Shown here piece after piece: positions 27,799 through 36,832 of a DNA stretch of 64,000 bases. The notes beneath the pieces are model-generated. The model had not been told where the DNA came from. It did no database searches and was given only the letters and a program-made list of their open reading frames with translations. Source of the DNA: Devosia riboflavina (lineage in GTDB: Bacteria > Pseudomonadota > Alphaproteobacteria > Rhizobiales > Devosiaceae). Numbering within the stretch: position 1 is the stretch's first letter; each line of letters opens with the position of its first letter. The stretch spans positions 1 to 64,000 of the forward strand of contig NZ_JQGC01000002.1 of NCBI RefSeq assembly GCF_000743575.1. Reading direction: 5' to 3'. A program made the translations under genes and the position numbers.

Positions 27799-30186
27799 GT
27801 GTTGAACGAAACCGCGGCAGAGCTGGCTTCCAGCTCTCGATCTTTCACGCGTGCATGGACCGCAAAGATGGTTCGTCCGCTCGCTGACAAGGGTGTCGGT
27901 ACCCCAGCGACTTTCGTCGCGAAGACCTTCAACCTCGACGCCGTCTCCGGCGCCGAAATCCTCGACATCACGGCCCTCGGCCTCTACATCGCCTTCATCA
28001 ATGACAAGCGCGTCGGCGACGATGTGCTGACGCCGGGCTGGACTGCCTATGACGCGCGCCTCAGCTACCAGACCTATGATGTCGGCCCGCTGCTCGTTGC
28101 CGGCGAAAACCGCATCGAGATCTGGTTGGGCGATGGCTGGCTGCGCTCGCAGCTCATGTGGGGCAAGTTCCCGATCTACAATACCTGGGGCAGCGAAATT
28201 GCGGCTCTGGTTGAACTTCGCGGCAGGGCAGGGGACGCCGAGCCGACCCTGGTGACCGACGCCTCCTGGGAAAGCGGCGAACTGCCGATCCGCAAGTCGG
28301 GCATCTATTTTGGCGAAACTTTTGACGCGCGCATCACCCCGTCCGTTTCGGGCGCAACTGCCGCGATCGATTTCGACCATGCCCGCCTCGTCGCCCATGA
28401 AACGACGCCAGTGCGCGAGCTTGACCCGCTCACCGCCATCAAGACCTGGACCGATGCCGAAGGCCGCACGATTTTCGACTTCGCCCAGAACGTCGGCGGC
28501 TATGTCGCCATCTCGGTTGCCGGTTCTGCCGGTGCCAAGGTGACCGTCGAGCATGCCGAAGTCCTCGACAAGGACGGCAATTTTTACAACGTCAACTACC
28601 GCACCGCGGAAGCGACGATCACCTATGTGCTGAACGGGCAGGGGACCGAGAACTACCGTCCGCACTTCACCTTCCAGGGTTTTCGTTACGCCCGCGTTGC
28701 CATCGAAGGCGATGCCAAGCTCGTCGACATCAAGTCGATCCCGATCAGCTCGGTGACCGAACAGAAGGCGACCTTCACAACCGGCAATGAGCTGGTGAAC
28801 CGCCTTTTCCTCAACACGCTCTGGAGTCAGCGCGGCAATTTCATCGAAGTGCCGACGGACTGCCCGCAGCGTGACGAACGGCTGGGCTGGACCGGCGACG
28901 CGCAGGTCTTTGCCGGCGCCGCCGCTTATTTGGGTGAAGTGCAGGGCTTCTTCCACAAGTGGGTCCGCGACCTGATGGTCGACCAGCGCGAAGATGGCGC
29001 TGTCCCACACGTTTGCCCCGATCCGACCCGCATGCAGCCGGAACACTATCCGGGTTTCTACGGCTCGACCGGCTGGGGCGATGCCATCTATCAGGTGCCG
29101 TGGCAGGTTTATCTGCACTACGGCGACAAGGACTTCCTCAAGGAAGTGCTGCCCAGCATGGTCAAGTGGGTCGATTTCGTCTGGTCGATCAGCGACGGCC
29201 CGATCGTTTCGCCGCCGCGCGAATGGGGGGCTCGTGGCTTCTCGTTCGGCGATTGGCTGCAGCCCAAGGGGCCGAGCGCCAAGCCGCTGCCGACTATCGG
29301 CGACGATGCTGCCGCGACCATCTACCTCTACATCGCCGCCAAGCAGGTGGCCGAGATTGCCGGCATTGTCGGCGATGCGGTCACCGCACAGCGCCTTGCC
29401 AAGATCGCAGCCGACGTGAAGACCGCTTTCCAGGGCGAATTCATCACCGTGTCCGGTCGTCTGGCCTATGACGACCAGACCTCCTATGCGCTGGCCATCG
29501 TTCATGACCTGATCCCGGCGGACAAGTACGAAGCCGCCAAGGGCTACTTCAAGAACACCATCGCTCGCGCCGAAGGGCGTATCGGCACCGGCTTTATCGG
29601 CACCCCGGCGCTGCTGCCGGCGCTGATCAAGATCGGTGAATGGGGCCTCGCCAGCGAAGTCTTCCTGCAGGAAGAAGTCCCGGGCTGGCTTTATCAGGTG
29701 AAGATGGGCGCCACCACGATCTGGGAACGCTGGGATGCGATCCAGGCCGATGGCTCGATCTACAACCCGCAGATGAACTCCTACAACCACTATGCCTATG
29801 GCGCCGTTTGCCAGTGGCTCTTGGAGGGGGTTGCAGGTTTCCGCCCGGACGAGAAGGATCCCGGATTCAAGACGGTTGTCTTCGAACCGCTGATCCTGCC
29901 CGAACTGTCCCCGGTCAAGGCCGACCACCACAGCCCGGCCGGCAAAATCCGCGCCGAATGGACCATTACCGGTGAAGCCGTGCGCTACGAAATCGAAGTG
30001 CCGGCGGCAAGCCGCGGCGTTCTGCGCCTCGCCTCCACCTATCGCGACGCTACCCTCGATGGCCAGGCCATCAGGGCGGGACAGGACGCGGCTCTCTCGG
30101 CCGGCAAGCACGTCGTAACCTTCAACTACACGGCACCAAAGCGCGAGGAGCGCCAGAAGTCGCTGGTGAACGCCAACACGCCCTAA
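27799..30186 (+). CDS. Alpha-L-rhamnosidase, GH78
   Basis: A 795-residue glycoside hydrolase releasing terminal L-rhamnose. N-terminal beta-sandwich domains (residues ~10-330, with LGLYIAFINDKRVGDDVLTPGWTAYD and RNGEN-like parts) precede the (alpha/alpha)6 catalytic barrel, recognised by VPTDCPQRDERLGWTGDAQVFA, FGDWL and TTIWERWD, and a C-terminal beta domain. Acidic residues in DERLGW and WERWD are the expected catalytic pair of the inverting mechanism. No signal peptide is seen, so it likely acts on imported rhamnosides. The start is GTG with GAGGAG 9 bases upstream. Confidence 0.93.
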   Translation: MLNETAAELASSSRSFTRAWTAKMVRPLADKGVGTPATFVAKTFNLDAVSGAEILDITALGLYIAFINDKRVGDDVLTPGWTAYDARLSYQTYDVGPLLVAGENRIEIWLGDGWLRSQLMWGKFPIYNTWGSEIAALVELRGRAGDAEPTLVTDASWESGELPIRKSGIYFGETFDARITPSVSGATAAIDFDHARLVAHETTPVRELDPLTAIKTWTDAEGRTIFDFAQNVGGYVAISVAGSAGAKVTVEHAEVLDKDGNFYNVNYRTAEATITYVLNGQGTENYRPHFTFQGFRYARVAIEGDAKLVDIKSIPISSVTEQKATFTTGNELVNRLFLNTLWSQRGNFIEVPTDCPQRDERLGWTGDAQVFAGAAAYLGEVQGFFHKWVRDLMVDQREDGAVPHVCPDPTRMQPEHYPGFYGSTGWGDAIYQVPWQVYLHYGDKDFLKEVLPSMVKWVDFVWSISDGPIVSPPREWGARGFSFGDWLQPKGPSAKPLPTIGDDAAATIYLYIAAKQVAEIAGIVGDAVTAQRLAKIAADVKTAFQGEFITVSGRLAYDDQTSYALAIVHDLIPADKYEAAKGYFKNTIARAEGRIGTGFIGTPALLPALIKIGEWGLASEVFLQEEVPGWLYQVKMGATTIWERWDAIQADGSIYNPQMNSYNHYAYGAVCQWLLEGVAGFRPDEKDPGFKTVVFEPLILPELSPVKADHHSPAGKIRAEWTITGEAVRYEIEVPAASRGVLRLASTYRDATLDGQAIRAGQDAALSAGKHVVTFNYTAPKREERQKSLVNANTP

Positions 30187-30273
30187 GGCGCGTATCTGCA
30201 AGTTAAGCACGGCTCGCCGTGCTCGAAGGTGATCAGCCGCTGAGCTGACGGCGCAAAGAGTCTCCTCCCAACA

Positions 30274-30303
30274 GGGCTCCGGCAATGCCGGGGCCCTTTT
30301 TCC
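30274..30303 (+). terminator. Intrinsic terminator after the GH78 gene
   Basis: GGGCTCCGGC (30274-30283) pairs with GCCGGGGCCC (30287-30296) around a 3-base loop, followed by a run of five T. It is strong and correctly placed 88 bases after the stop. Confidence 0.85.
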
Positions 30304-30449
30304 TTGGCCTGTCGAAATTGCGGGGCGCCGAACGTCGCTGACACATCCTGTCTCAGTGCAGGGCTACGCCATTTGACTTGCCGCCATGGCCGGGAGAGGG
30401 GAAAGTGCTCCGCCCGGCTGAAATGACCTGAAATTCAGAGGACTAAGCA

Positions 30450-31796
30450 ATGCGTCCCTTTCATCGTCTGCTGGTGAACAATCTCGTGGCCAATGTCACG
30501 AATTTCACCGTCTGGTTTGCCGTAACCTTCTGGGTTTTCATCGAAACCCAGTCGGTTTTCGCGACCGGCATGATCGCCGGCATCTATCTCGTCTTTACAG
30601 CCGCCTTCGGCATCTGGTTCGGCTCGATCGTCGACCACAATTCGAAAAAGCTCGCCATGCTGGGCTCCAGCGTGGTCTCCGGGCTTTGCTATGTCGTGGG
30701 CCTCGCCATGGTGCTCCTCGAACCCGAAGGCGCGTTCCGCAACCCCTATGGGCCTTATCTCTGGCTGTTTATCCTGGTGGTCATGCTGGGCGTGATTGCC
30801 GGCAATATCCGCGCCATCGCGCTGCCGACGCTCGTCACCATCCTCATTCCCGAGGACAGCCGGGACAAGGCCAATGGCCTTGTGGGCATGGTGGGCGGCA
30901 TCGGCTTTCTCACCACCTCGGTCATTTCCGGCTTCCTCGTCGCGTTCACCGGCATGCTGGGCGTGATGGTGCTGGCGCTGGCGGCGACTGCTCTTGCCTT
31001 CGCGCATCTGGCCTTCGTGACCATCGACGAGGGCAGGGCGCCTGTCGACCCCGAGGTGCCGGCCGAACCCAAGCGCGTCGACATTGCCGGCACCATAGCC
31101 GTCATCGCCGCCGTTCCGGGTCTCTTCGCGCTTATCTTCTTCGCGACGTTCAACAATTTCCTCGGCGGCATCTTCATGGCGCTGCTCGATGCCTATGGAT
31201 TGTCTCTCGTCTCCGTCGAAGTCTGGGGGCTGCTGTTCGGCGTTCTCTCAACCGCCTTCATCGCGAGCGGCATTATCATTGCCAAGACCGGCCTGGGCAA
31301 AAATCCGCTGCGGACGCTGCTGATGGTCAATGTCATCACCTGGGCGGTGTGCTGCGTGTTCACGCTGCAATCGTCCATCTGGCTGCTGGCGGCCGGCTGT
31401 TTCGTCTGGATGCTGCTCGGCCCCTATGCCGAAGCCGCGGAACACACGACACTGCAGAAAGTGGTGCCGCTCGAACGCCAGGGCCGCGTCTTCGGCTTTG
31501 CCCAATCGGTCGAGCAAGCCGCCTCGCCACTGACCGCTTTCCTCGTCGGGCCGCTGACGCAGTTCGTGGTGATCCCATTCATGACGGATGGGGCAGGGGC
31601 CCAAACCATCGGCTCCTGGTTCGGCACCGGTCCCGCTCGCGGAATTGCCCTGGTCTTCACCGTCGCCGGGTTCCTCGGGCTCCTCGTCACCATCCTGGCC
31701 TTCAACTCCCGCTACTATCGGGAGCTGTCGGCGGCTTATGCCAATAACAAGGATGATGATGAGGACGGCGGGGCGACTGTCGCCAGCCCCGCCTGA
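30450..31796 (+). CDS. Major facilitator superfamily transporter
   Basis: A 448-residue integral membrane protein with about 12 hydrophobic segments. N-terminal FHRLLVNNLVANVTNFTVWFAV, a D-rich A-like motif (GSIVDHNSKK) and a long cytoplasmic loop near residues 190-210 suggest the drug/siderophore exporter subgroup (MFS_3-like). The C-terminus is acidic (NNKDDDEDGG). The substrate is not evident; adjacency to the rhamnosidase locus is suggestive only. AGAGG lies upstream of the ATG. Confidence 0.85.
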   Translation: MRPFHRLLVNNLVANVTNFTVWFAVTFWVFIETQSVFATGMIAGIYLVFTAAFGIWFGSIVDHNSKKLAMLGSSVVSGLCYVVGLAMVLLEPEGAFRNPYGPYLWLFILVVMLGVIAGNIRAIALPTLVTILIPEDSRDKANGLVGMVGGIGFLTTSVISGFLVAFTGMLGVMVLALAATALAFAHLAFVTIDEGRAPVDPEVPAEPKRVDIAGTIAVIAAVPGLFALIFFATFNNFLGGIFMALLDAYGLSLVSVEVWGLLFGVLSTAFIASGIIIAKTGLGKNPLRTLLMVNVITWAVCCVFTLQSSIWLLAAGCFVWMLLGPYAEAAEHTTLQKVVPLERQGRVFGFAQSVEQAASPLTAFLVGPLTQFVVIPFMTDGAGAQTIGSWFGTGPARGIALVFTVAGFLGLLVTILAFNSRYYRELSAAYANNKDDDEDGGATVASPA

Positions 31797-31803
31797 TCGT
31801 TCT

Positions 31804-33027
31804 CTACGCCGGCAGCGCGTCTGCCGGCGTTTCCTTGACGGTCTTGGGCGGGAATGCCAGCGCCAGAGCGGCAGCGGCAAGGCCAACACCGGCCGACGCG
31901 ACATAAAGCCAGTGATAGTCACCGAAAGTATCGAAGAGCCAACCGCCGCCGACCGGCCCAAAAGCCATGCCGATGGAGGAGGTCATGGTGATACCACCGA
32001 GCACGGTACCCATGACATTAGGCCCAAAATAGTCGCGCGCCAGCACCGAATAGAGCGGCATCACACCGCCATAGACGAGGCCGAGCACCACAGCCAGCAT
32101 GTAGAAATGCGGCAGCTCGCTGACATAAATATAACTATAAATACCAATGGCTTGCAGTGCGAGGCCAATGACGATGACACGCTTGACGCCGATCCTGTCA
32201 GCCAAAACGCCAAAGATGACGCGGCCAAACAGTCCGGCAAAACCTTCGACGCTGTAGATGCTGGCCGCCGCCAACGCCGAGGCGCCGCAGAGCATGGCAT
32301 AACTCACCGTGTGGAAGATCGGGCCCGAATGGGCCGCACAGCAGAGGAAGAAAACACCGGCGAGAATGAAGAACTGCGGCGTGCGGAAAATCGCGCCCAT
32401 ATTGGTGGGCGTCGGCTCGGCAGGCGCCACGTCGCTGCCCGGTGACGGCGCCTCGGCCATAACCGCGGGTGCGCGGCGGATCAGGAATGCGGCGGGAATG
32501 ATGAGCACGGCTGCCGCAATCGCCGTCATCATCATGGCATTGCGCCAGCCATAATTCGCGATCAAGACCGTGGCCAGCGGGGTAATCGTCATCGGCGCGA
32601 TACCGCCGCCGAGCGAGACCAGCGAAACCGCAAGGCTGCGGTGCTTGTCGAACCAGCCGAGCGTCGTGGCGATCAGCGGGGCAAAGAAGGCGCCACCGGA
32701 TGCGCCGATAAGACCGCCATAGGCAATCTGGAACATCAATAGATCAGTCGCACGGCTGGCAATGAAAAGGCCGAGACCAAGTAGCACGGCCGCGACCAGG
32801 ATAACCGGACGAGCGCCAATGCGGTCCGTCAACGTGCCCCAGATAAAACCCGCCACACCCATGACGATGAAACCGACCGTCATTGCGCCAGAGATGCCGG
32901 CTCTGGTCCAACCGGTTTCGTCCGCAATGGGCTGAAGATAGACAGGCAGGGCGAACATGGCGCCCATTGCCAGACAGGTAATCACCGCGCCGGCGGCGAC
33001 GATGACCCAACCATAATGCCGTTCCAT
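31804..33027 (-). CDS. Major facilitator superfamily transporter (OFA/monocarboxylate-like)
   Basis: A 407-residue transporter with 12 predicted segments: MERHYGWVIVAAGAVITCLAMG, motif A-like GTLTDRIGARP, and in the second half FGVLADRIGVKRV. The pattern of a short N-terminus and GWVIV fits the oxalate/formate-type family. ATG 33027 has GGAGG 8-12 bases upstream and is preferred over the upstream codon at 33060. It is convergent with the other MFS gene. Confidence 0.87.
   Translation of the reverse strand: MERHYGWVIVAAGAVITCLAMGAMFALPVYLQPIADETGWTRAGISGAMTVGFIVMGVAGFIWGTLTDRIGARPVILVAAVLLGLGLFIASRATDLLMFQIAYGGLIGASGGAFFAPLIATTLGWFDKHRSLAVSLVSLGGGIAPMTITPLATVLIANYGWRNAMMMTAIAAAVLIIPAAFLIRRAPAVMAEAPSPGSDVAPAEPTPTNMGAIFRTPQFFILAGVFFLCCAAHSGPIFHTVSYAMLCGASALAAASIYSVEGFAGLFGRVIFGVLADRIGVKRVIVIGLALQAIGIYSYIYVSELPHFYMLAVVLGLVYGGVMPLYSVLARDYFGPNVMGTVLGGITMTSSIGMAFGPVGGGWLFDTFGDYHWLYVASAGVGLAAAALALAFPPKTVKETPADALPA
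31806..31830. terminator. Hairpin overlapping the end of an MFS gene
   Basis: ACGCCGGCAG-CGCGT-CTGCCGGCGT is a perfect 10-bp stem between the convergent MFS genes. It lies inside the last codons of the minus-strand gene and can end transcription from the plus side; only a short T run follows. Confidence 0.5.
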
Positions 33028-33730
33028 TCCGAAGGTCCTCCAAGTGGAATATGCCTTCACGACGGATGAGACGCGCGGATTTCAACACGCGCAACGAAAA
33101 ATCGTGGAATGCCGAGGGATCGGCCCACAAACTTATCCACGCGAGCCCGGCAGCTTGTATCATGGCAGCCCAAAGCCCCGGTTAGTGCGCTTTCGCACAT
33201 ATAAAAGTTCCATAATATATATTATGCGAAAACTGGATGTAGCGAATTGGGCGTCTCAACTGGCGCATATTCTGGTGCTGCAGCCCTCTCGCGACATCCT
33301 TGCCCCAGACGAAGATGACGCTACGCTCGCACTCGTCCACGACGGGGCGAAGAAGTGCCAACGTCCAGATGACGCGACGTGAGCTCGAGCGTAAGCGTAA
33401 GGCAAGACAGTCCCGACGAACACGAAAAGGACCTCAGGACTGGAGGAAGAAGCGTGGCAAGGACAATCCCTTCCTCTCATCTAATTTGGCCACCTAGCGA
33501 AACCATCGTGGGGGCCTCTCCCGCCCCTACCCTGCTTCGTGCCGCCCCCCCCTGACCAACCTTTTCCAGTCAATCATGATATCTGGCTACCTTGGCCATT
33601 TTTAGTTGCCTCTACCAACTCCTGTCGCATGGCGTGCCGAAGTCCCCCTCTCCGTGATTCCGGTACACAGAGCTCCTCGAACAAAGGGGTCGAACGCAGT
33701 CGATGGCCACGCCTGCCATTTGACATCGCC
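33028..33730. other. Gene-poor 0.7-kb interval
   Basis: No convincing gene was found. Short open frames at 33224-33382 (52 codons, after the palindrome) and 33300-33497 (basic) have no recognisable sequence. The stretch is locally AT-rich near 33200 and C-rich near 33520-33555, unlike the flanks. It holds a perfect palindrome at 33211-33226. It may be the decayed remains of a gene plus the upstream region of the MFS gene. Confidence 0.5.
33211..33226. promoter_or_regulatory. Perfect 16-bp AT palindrome
   Basis: CATAATATATATTATG is its own reverse complement, standing out in GC-rich sequence. It lies 184 bases before the minus-strand MFS start. It may be an operator for a GntR- or MarR-type regulator; no target regulator can be named. 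Confidence 0.4.
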
Positions 33731-34411
33731 CTAGACGACGAGCGTCTTGTCCAACCACAGGGCGAAGCCGCCCTTGAAGGCGTTGGTATTGTCGCCGCGT
33801 CGGGCTTTTGGCGGCAGTTTGTCGAGCCTGGCGACATTGCCACCGCCGATGACCACATAGTCCGGCTCCAGAGCCGCGGTGAGCTGTTCCACGGCGTCGA
33901 AGACGTGCTTTTGCCATTTGTCATGGCCACGTTTTTCGCGGCTGGCTTCCCCAAGATAGTCTTCGTAAGTGCTTCCCTTGCGATAAGGCAGATGCGCGAG
34001 TTCCATGGGCTGGGCGACGTTTTCGACGATCATGGCGGCCCCAAGCCCTGTGCCGAGGCCGAGGAAAAGCATTCGACCGCCTTCATAACTGCCGATGGCC
34101 TGCATCAGCGCGTCGTTGACGATCCGTACTGGCTTGCCGAAGCGTTTGGCAAAGTCGAAACCGACCCAGCCGGGCGCGAGATTGTGCGGATCGCTGAGAA
34201 TCTTGTCGTGGACGACCGGGCCGGGATAGCCCATGGCGATAACGTCGAAAGCGATGCCATCGGCCAGCTTTTCGACGATGTCGGCCATCGACGCCGCGTT
34301 CATCGTGGGGCCGGAAACGGCTTTGCGTTCTTGACCGCCGGCGCTCGACAGGATCTTGACGTGTGAGCCGCCGATATCGATGGCGAGGACGATTGGTTCT
34401 TTATTTTCCAT
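33731..34411 (-). CDS. ROK-family kinase, polyphosphate-glucokinase-like
   Basis: A 226-residue sugar kinase. Phosphate loop [13 protein letters not shown], catalytic Asp in [24 protein letters not shown] and [10 protein letters not shown], which parallels NTELGHL of polyphosphate glucokinases, are visible. It likely makes glucose-6-phosphate from glucose, using polyphosphate and/or ATP. It overlaps the end of zwf by 11 bases, so it is part of the glucoamylase-gnd-zwf operon, and its product feeds Zwf directly. It is shorter than most ROK kinases (250-300 residues). The phosphate donor is an inference. Confidence 0.82.
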   Translation of the reverse strand: MENKEPIVLAIDIGGSHVKILSSAGGQERKAVSGPTMNAASMADIVEKLADGIAFDVIAMGYPGPVVHDKILSDPHNLAPGWVGFDFAKRFGKPVRIVNDALMQAIGSYEGGRMLFLGLGTGLGAAMIVENVAQPMELAHLPYRKGSTYEDYLGEASREKRGHDKWQKHVFDAVEQLTAALEPDYVVIGGGNVARLDKLPPKARRGDNTNAFKGGFALWLDKTLVV

Positions 34412-35816
34412 GGATGATCACTCCCTCCTTGCCGGGATCGACCCAGCCGCGGGGCGGCTCAAAGCCCTGCATCGCGGCCAGTGGTCCCCAGCTGCCGGGA
34501 GCATAGGGCGCCGGCTCGGATTTACGGGCAAGGACGGGGTTGACCACGCGCCAGGCGAGTTCGGACGCGTCCTGCCGGGTGAAAAGCTGGCGCTTGCCGT
34601 CCATGGCGTCGCCGATCAGGCGCTCATAGGGCATCATATCGTCGGTGGTGTCGTCCACCGCGTCGAGTTCGACGGGTTCGCCGATCATGTCGCTGCCCGG
34701 CGCCTTACGGCGCGCGCCTATGCCGATCATCACCTGCGGGCCGACGCGGAAACGGACATAGTTGGCATCGGCGTCCTCGACGTCATCAAAAAGTGCGACG
34801 GGCGGCTTGCGGAACCGCACCACGACTTCGGTGGCGCGAACCGGCAATTGCTTGCCAGCGCGGATGTAGAAGGGCACGCCCTTCCAGCGCCAGTTATCGA
34901 CGAAGAGGCGGACGGCGGCGAAGGTCTCGGCCTTGGAATCCGGGGCGACGCCGGGCTCATCGCGATAACCGTCGAACTGGCCACGGACCACATCGGCTTC
35001 GGTCAGCGGCCGCATTGCCTTGAGAATCTGGACCTTTTCGTCGCTGAGGTCGTCTGAGGCACTGGTGATCGGCGGCTCCATGGCGAGCAGCAGCAGGACA
35101 TTGACCAGATGGTTCTGTATCACGTCGCGAATGCAGCCGACCTCGTCGTAGAACTTGCCACGGCCGGCAATTCCAAAATCCTCGGCCATGGTGATCTGCA
35201 CGCTTTCGACATAGGTGCGGTTCCAGACCGGCTCGAGGAAAGCATTGGCGAAGCGGAAATAAAGCAGGTTCTGCACCGCCTCCTTGCCGAGGAAATGGTC
35301 GATGCGGAAAACCGCATCTTCGGGGAAGGCACGATGCAGCACGGCGTTGAGCGCCTTTGCCGTCGCAAGGTCATGCCCAAAGGGCTTTTCGACCATCAAC
35401 CGGGATTTCTTGGCGATGCCAGCGGCCTTAAGCGCGTCGATAACTATGCCGAAGAGCGAGGGCGGGATGGCAAGATAGTAGAGCGGGTGCGTGGCACCAC
35501 CGAGCGCTTCGCGTAGCTTGTCGAAGGTCTCTGCATTCTTGTAGTCGCCGCTGACATAGCGCAGTTGCGACTTGAAGCGGGCAAAGACTGCCTCATCGAC
35601 ACCACCAAATTGCCTGGTGATGCCGTCTCGGGCGCGCTCGGCCAGTTTGTCGGTGTCCCAATCGTCGAAGGCAACACCGACTATGGGTTCGCTGAGATGG
35701 CCACGACGCACCATCTGGTACAGCGATGGCAGGATCATCTTGTGTGCGAGATCGCCCGTCGCGCCAAATACCACGAGCGCGTCGGAGCGGTCGTCCACGG
35801 GTCTGGTTGTGCTCAT
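34401..35816 (-). CDS. zwf: Glucose-6-phosphate 1-dehydrogenase
   Basis: A 471-residue enzyme oxidising glucose-6-phosphate to 6-phosphogluconolactone with NAD(P)+. The nucleotide site is [19 protein letters not shown], and the catalytic stretch [14 protein letters not shown] has the conserved Lys and His. The C-terminal [23 protein letters not shown] is an unusual ending but lies within the family's length range. Its ATG overlaps the stop of gnd by 4 bases. Confidence 0.95.
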   Translation of the reverse strand: MSTTRPVDDRSDALVVFGATGDLAHKMILPSLYQMVRRGHLSEPIVGVAFDDWDTDKLAERARDGITRQFGGVDEAVFARFKSQLRYVSGDYKNAETFDKLREALGGATHPLYYLAIPPSLFGIVIDALKAAGIAKKSRLMVEKPFGHDLATAKALNAVLHRAFPEDAVFRIDHFLGKEAVQNLLYFRFANAFLEPVWNRTYVESVQITMAEDFGIAGRGKFYDEVGCIRDVIQNHLVNVLLLLAMEPPITSASDDLSDEKVQILKAMRPLTEADVVRGQFDGYRDEPGVAPDSKAETFAAVRLFVDNWRWKGVPFYIRAGKQLPVRATEVVVRFRKPPVALFDDVEDADANYVRFRVGPQVMIGIGARRKAPGSDMIGEPVELDAVDDTTDDMMPYERLIGDAMDGKRQLFTRQDASELAWRVVNPVLARKSEPAPYAPGSWGPLAAMQGFEPPRGWVDPGKEGVIIHGK

Positions 35817-36811
35817 TTTTCTTCGTGCCCACCGAAGGAATAGCGCATCGCCGAGAGGAGCTTATTGGCGAATTCGTCGTTGTCGCGCGAGGCGAAACGG
35901 TTGAAGAGCGCGGAGGAGAGGACTGGCGCAGGAACGCCGGTTTCGATGGCAGCCTGCAATGTCCAGCGCCCTTCGCCGGAGTCCGAGACCTTGCCACCGA
36001 AGCGCGACAGCGTTGCGTCATCCTTCAAGGTTTGAGCGGTGAGGTCGAGCAGCCAAGAACCGATGACGCTACCATGGCGCCAGACTTCGGTGACGGCGGC
36101 GAGATCGATATCGAACCGATAGTATTCGGGATTATGGAGGGGCGCAGTCTCGGCGTCGGCGGCGCGCTTCTCGTTGCCGGCATCGGCGGCCTTGAGAATG
36201 TTCAGGCCCTCGGCATAGGCGGCCATGATGCCGTATTCGATGCCGTTGTGGACCATTTTAACGAAATGCCCGGCCCCGGGCGGGCCGCAGTGGAGATAGC
36301 CCTGGCTGGCCGTGTCAGTCGTGCCCGGTGTGCCGCCGGAGCCGTCATGGCCAGGGGCGAGCGAGGCGAGGATCGGGTCCATAGTCTTCACAGCCTCGAA
36401 GGGGCCCCCGACCATCAGGCTGTAGCCGCGCTGCAGCCCCCAGACGCCACCGCTGGTGCCGACATCCACATAGGAAATACCCTTGGAGGCAAATTCGGCG
36501 GCAAGATCTACCGCATCGCGATAGTTGGAATTGCCACCATCAATGAGAATATCACCCGGTTCCATCTGGCTGGCGATCTGGCGAGCGACCTTGCCGGTGA
36601 TCGCGGCCGGGAGCATCAGCCAGACGGCGCGGGGCTTTTCGAGCTTGCTCAGCAGGTCAGCAATGTCGGCGGCGCCGATGGCGCCTTCGGTAACCAGAGC
36701 TGAAACGCTTTGCGGGTTGAGGTCGCTCACGACGCACTGGTGGCCCGCCTGCATGAGGCGTCGGACCATGTTGGCTCCCATGCGACCCAGACCGATCATT
36801 CCCAATTGCAT
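35813..36811 (-). CDS. gnd: 6-phosphogluconate dehydrogenase, decarboxylating, short type
   Basis: A 332-residue enzyme converting 6-phosphogluconate to ribulose-5-phosphate. It has [40 protein letters not shown] and the catalytic region [16 protein letters not shown]. The length matches the short, often NAD+-preferring class rather than the ~470-residue class. AGGAG lies 8 bases before the ATG. It comes between the glucoamylase and zwf. Confidence 0.94.
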   Translation of the reverse strand: MQLGMIGLGRMGANMVRRLMQAGHQCVVSDLNPQSVSALVTEGAIGAADIADLLSKLEKPRAVWLMLPAAITGKVARQIASQMEPGDILIDGGNSNYRDAVDLAAEFASKGISYVDVGTSGGVWGLQRGYSLMVGGPFEAVKTMDPILASLAPGHDGSGGTPGTTDTASQGYLHCGPPGAGHFVKMVHNGIEYGIMAAYAEGLNILKAADAGNEKRAADAETAPLHNPEYYRFDIDLAAVTEVWRHGSVIGSWLLDLTAQTLKDDATLSRFGGKVSDSGEGRWTLQAAIETGVPAPVLSSALFNRFASRDNDEFANKLLSAMRYSFGGHEEK

Positions 36812-36832
36812 ATGACTACTCCTGTTTGACGC

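Noticed and set aside
27700..30285. Long open frame (861 codons) antisense to the GH78 gene
   Set aside because: High-GC shadow frame with low-complexity His/Arg/Gly-rich translation and no family features; the sense strand encodes a complete alpha-L-rhamnosidase.
33539..34366. 275-codon plus-strand frame over the ROK kinase
   Set aside because: Antisense shadow of a clear ROK kinase.
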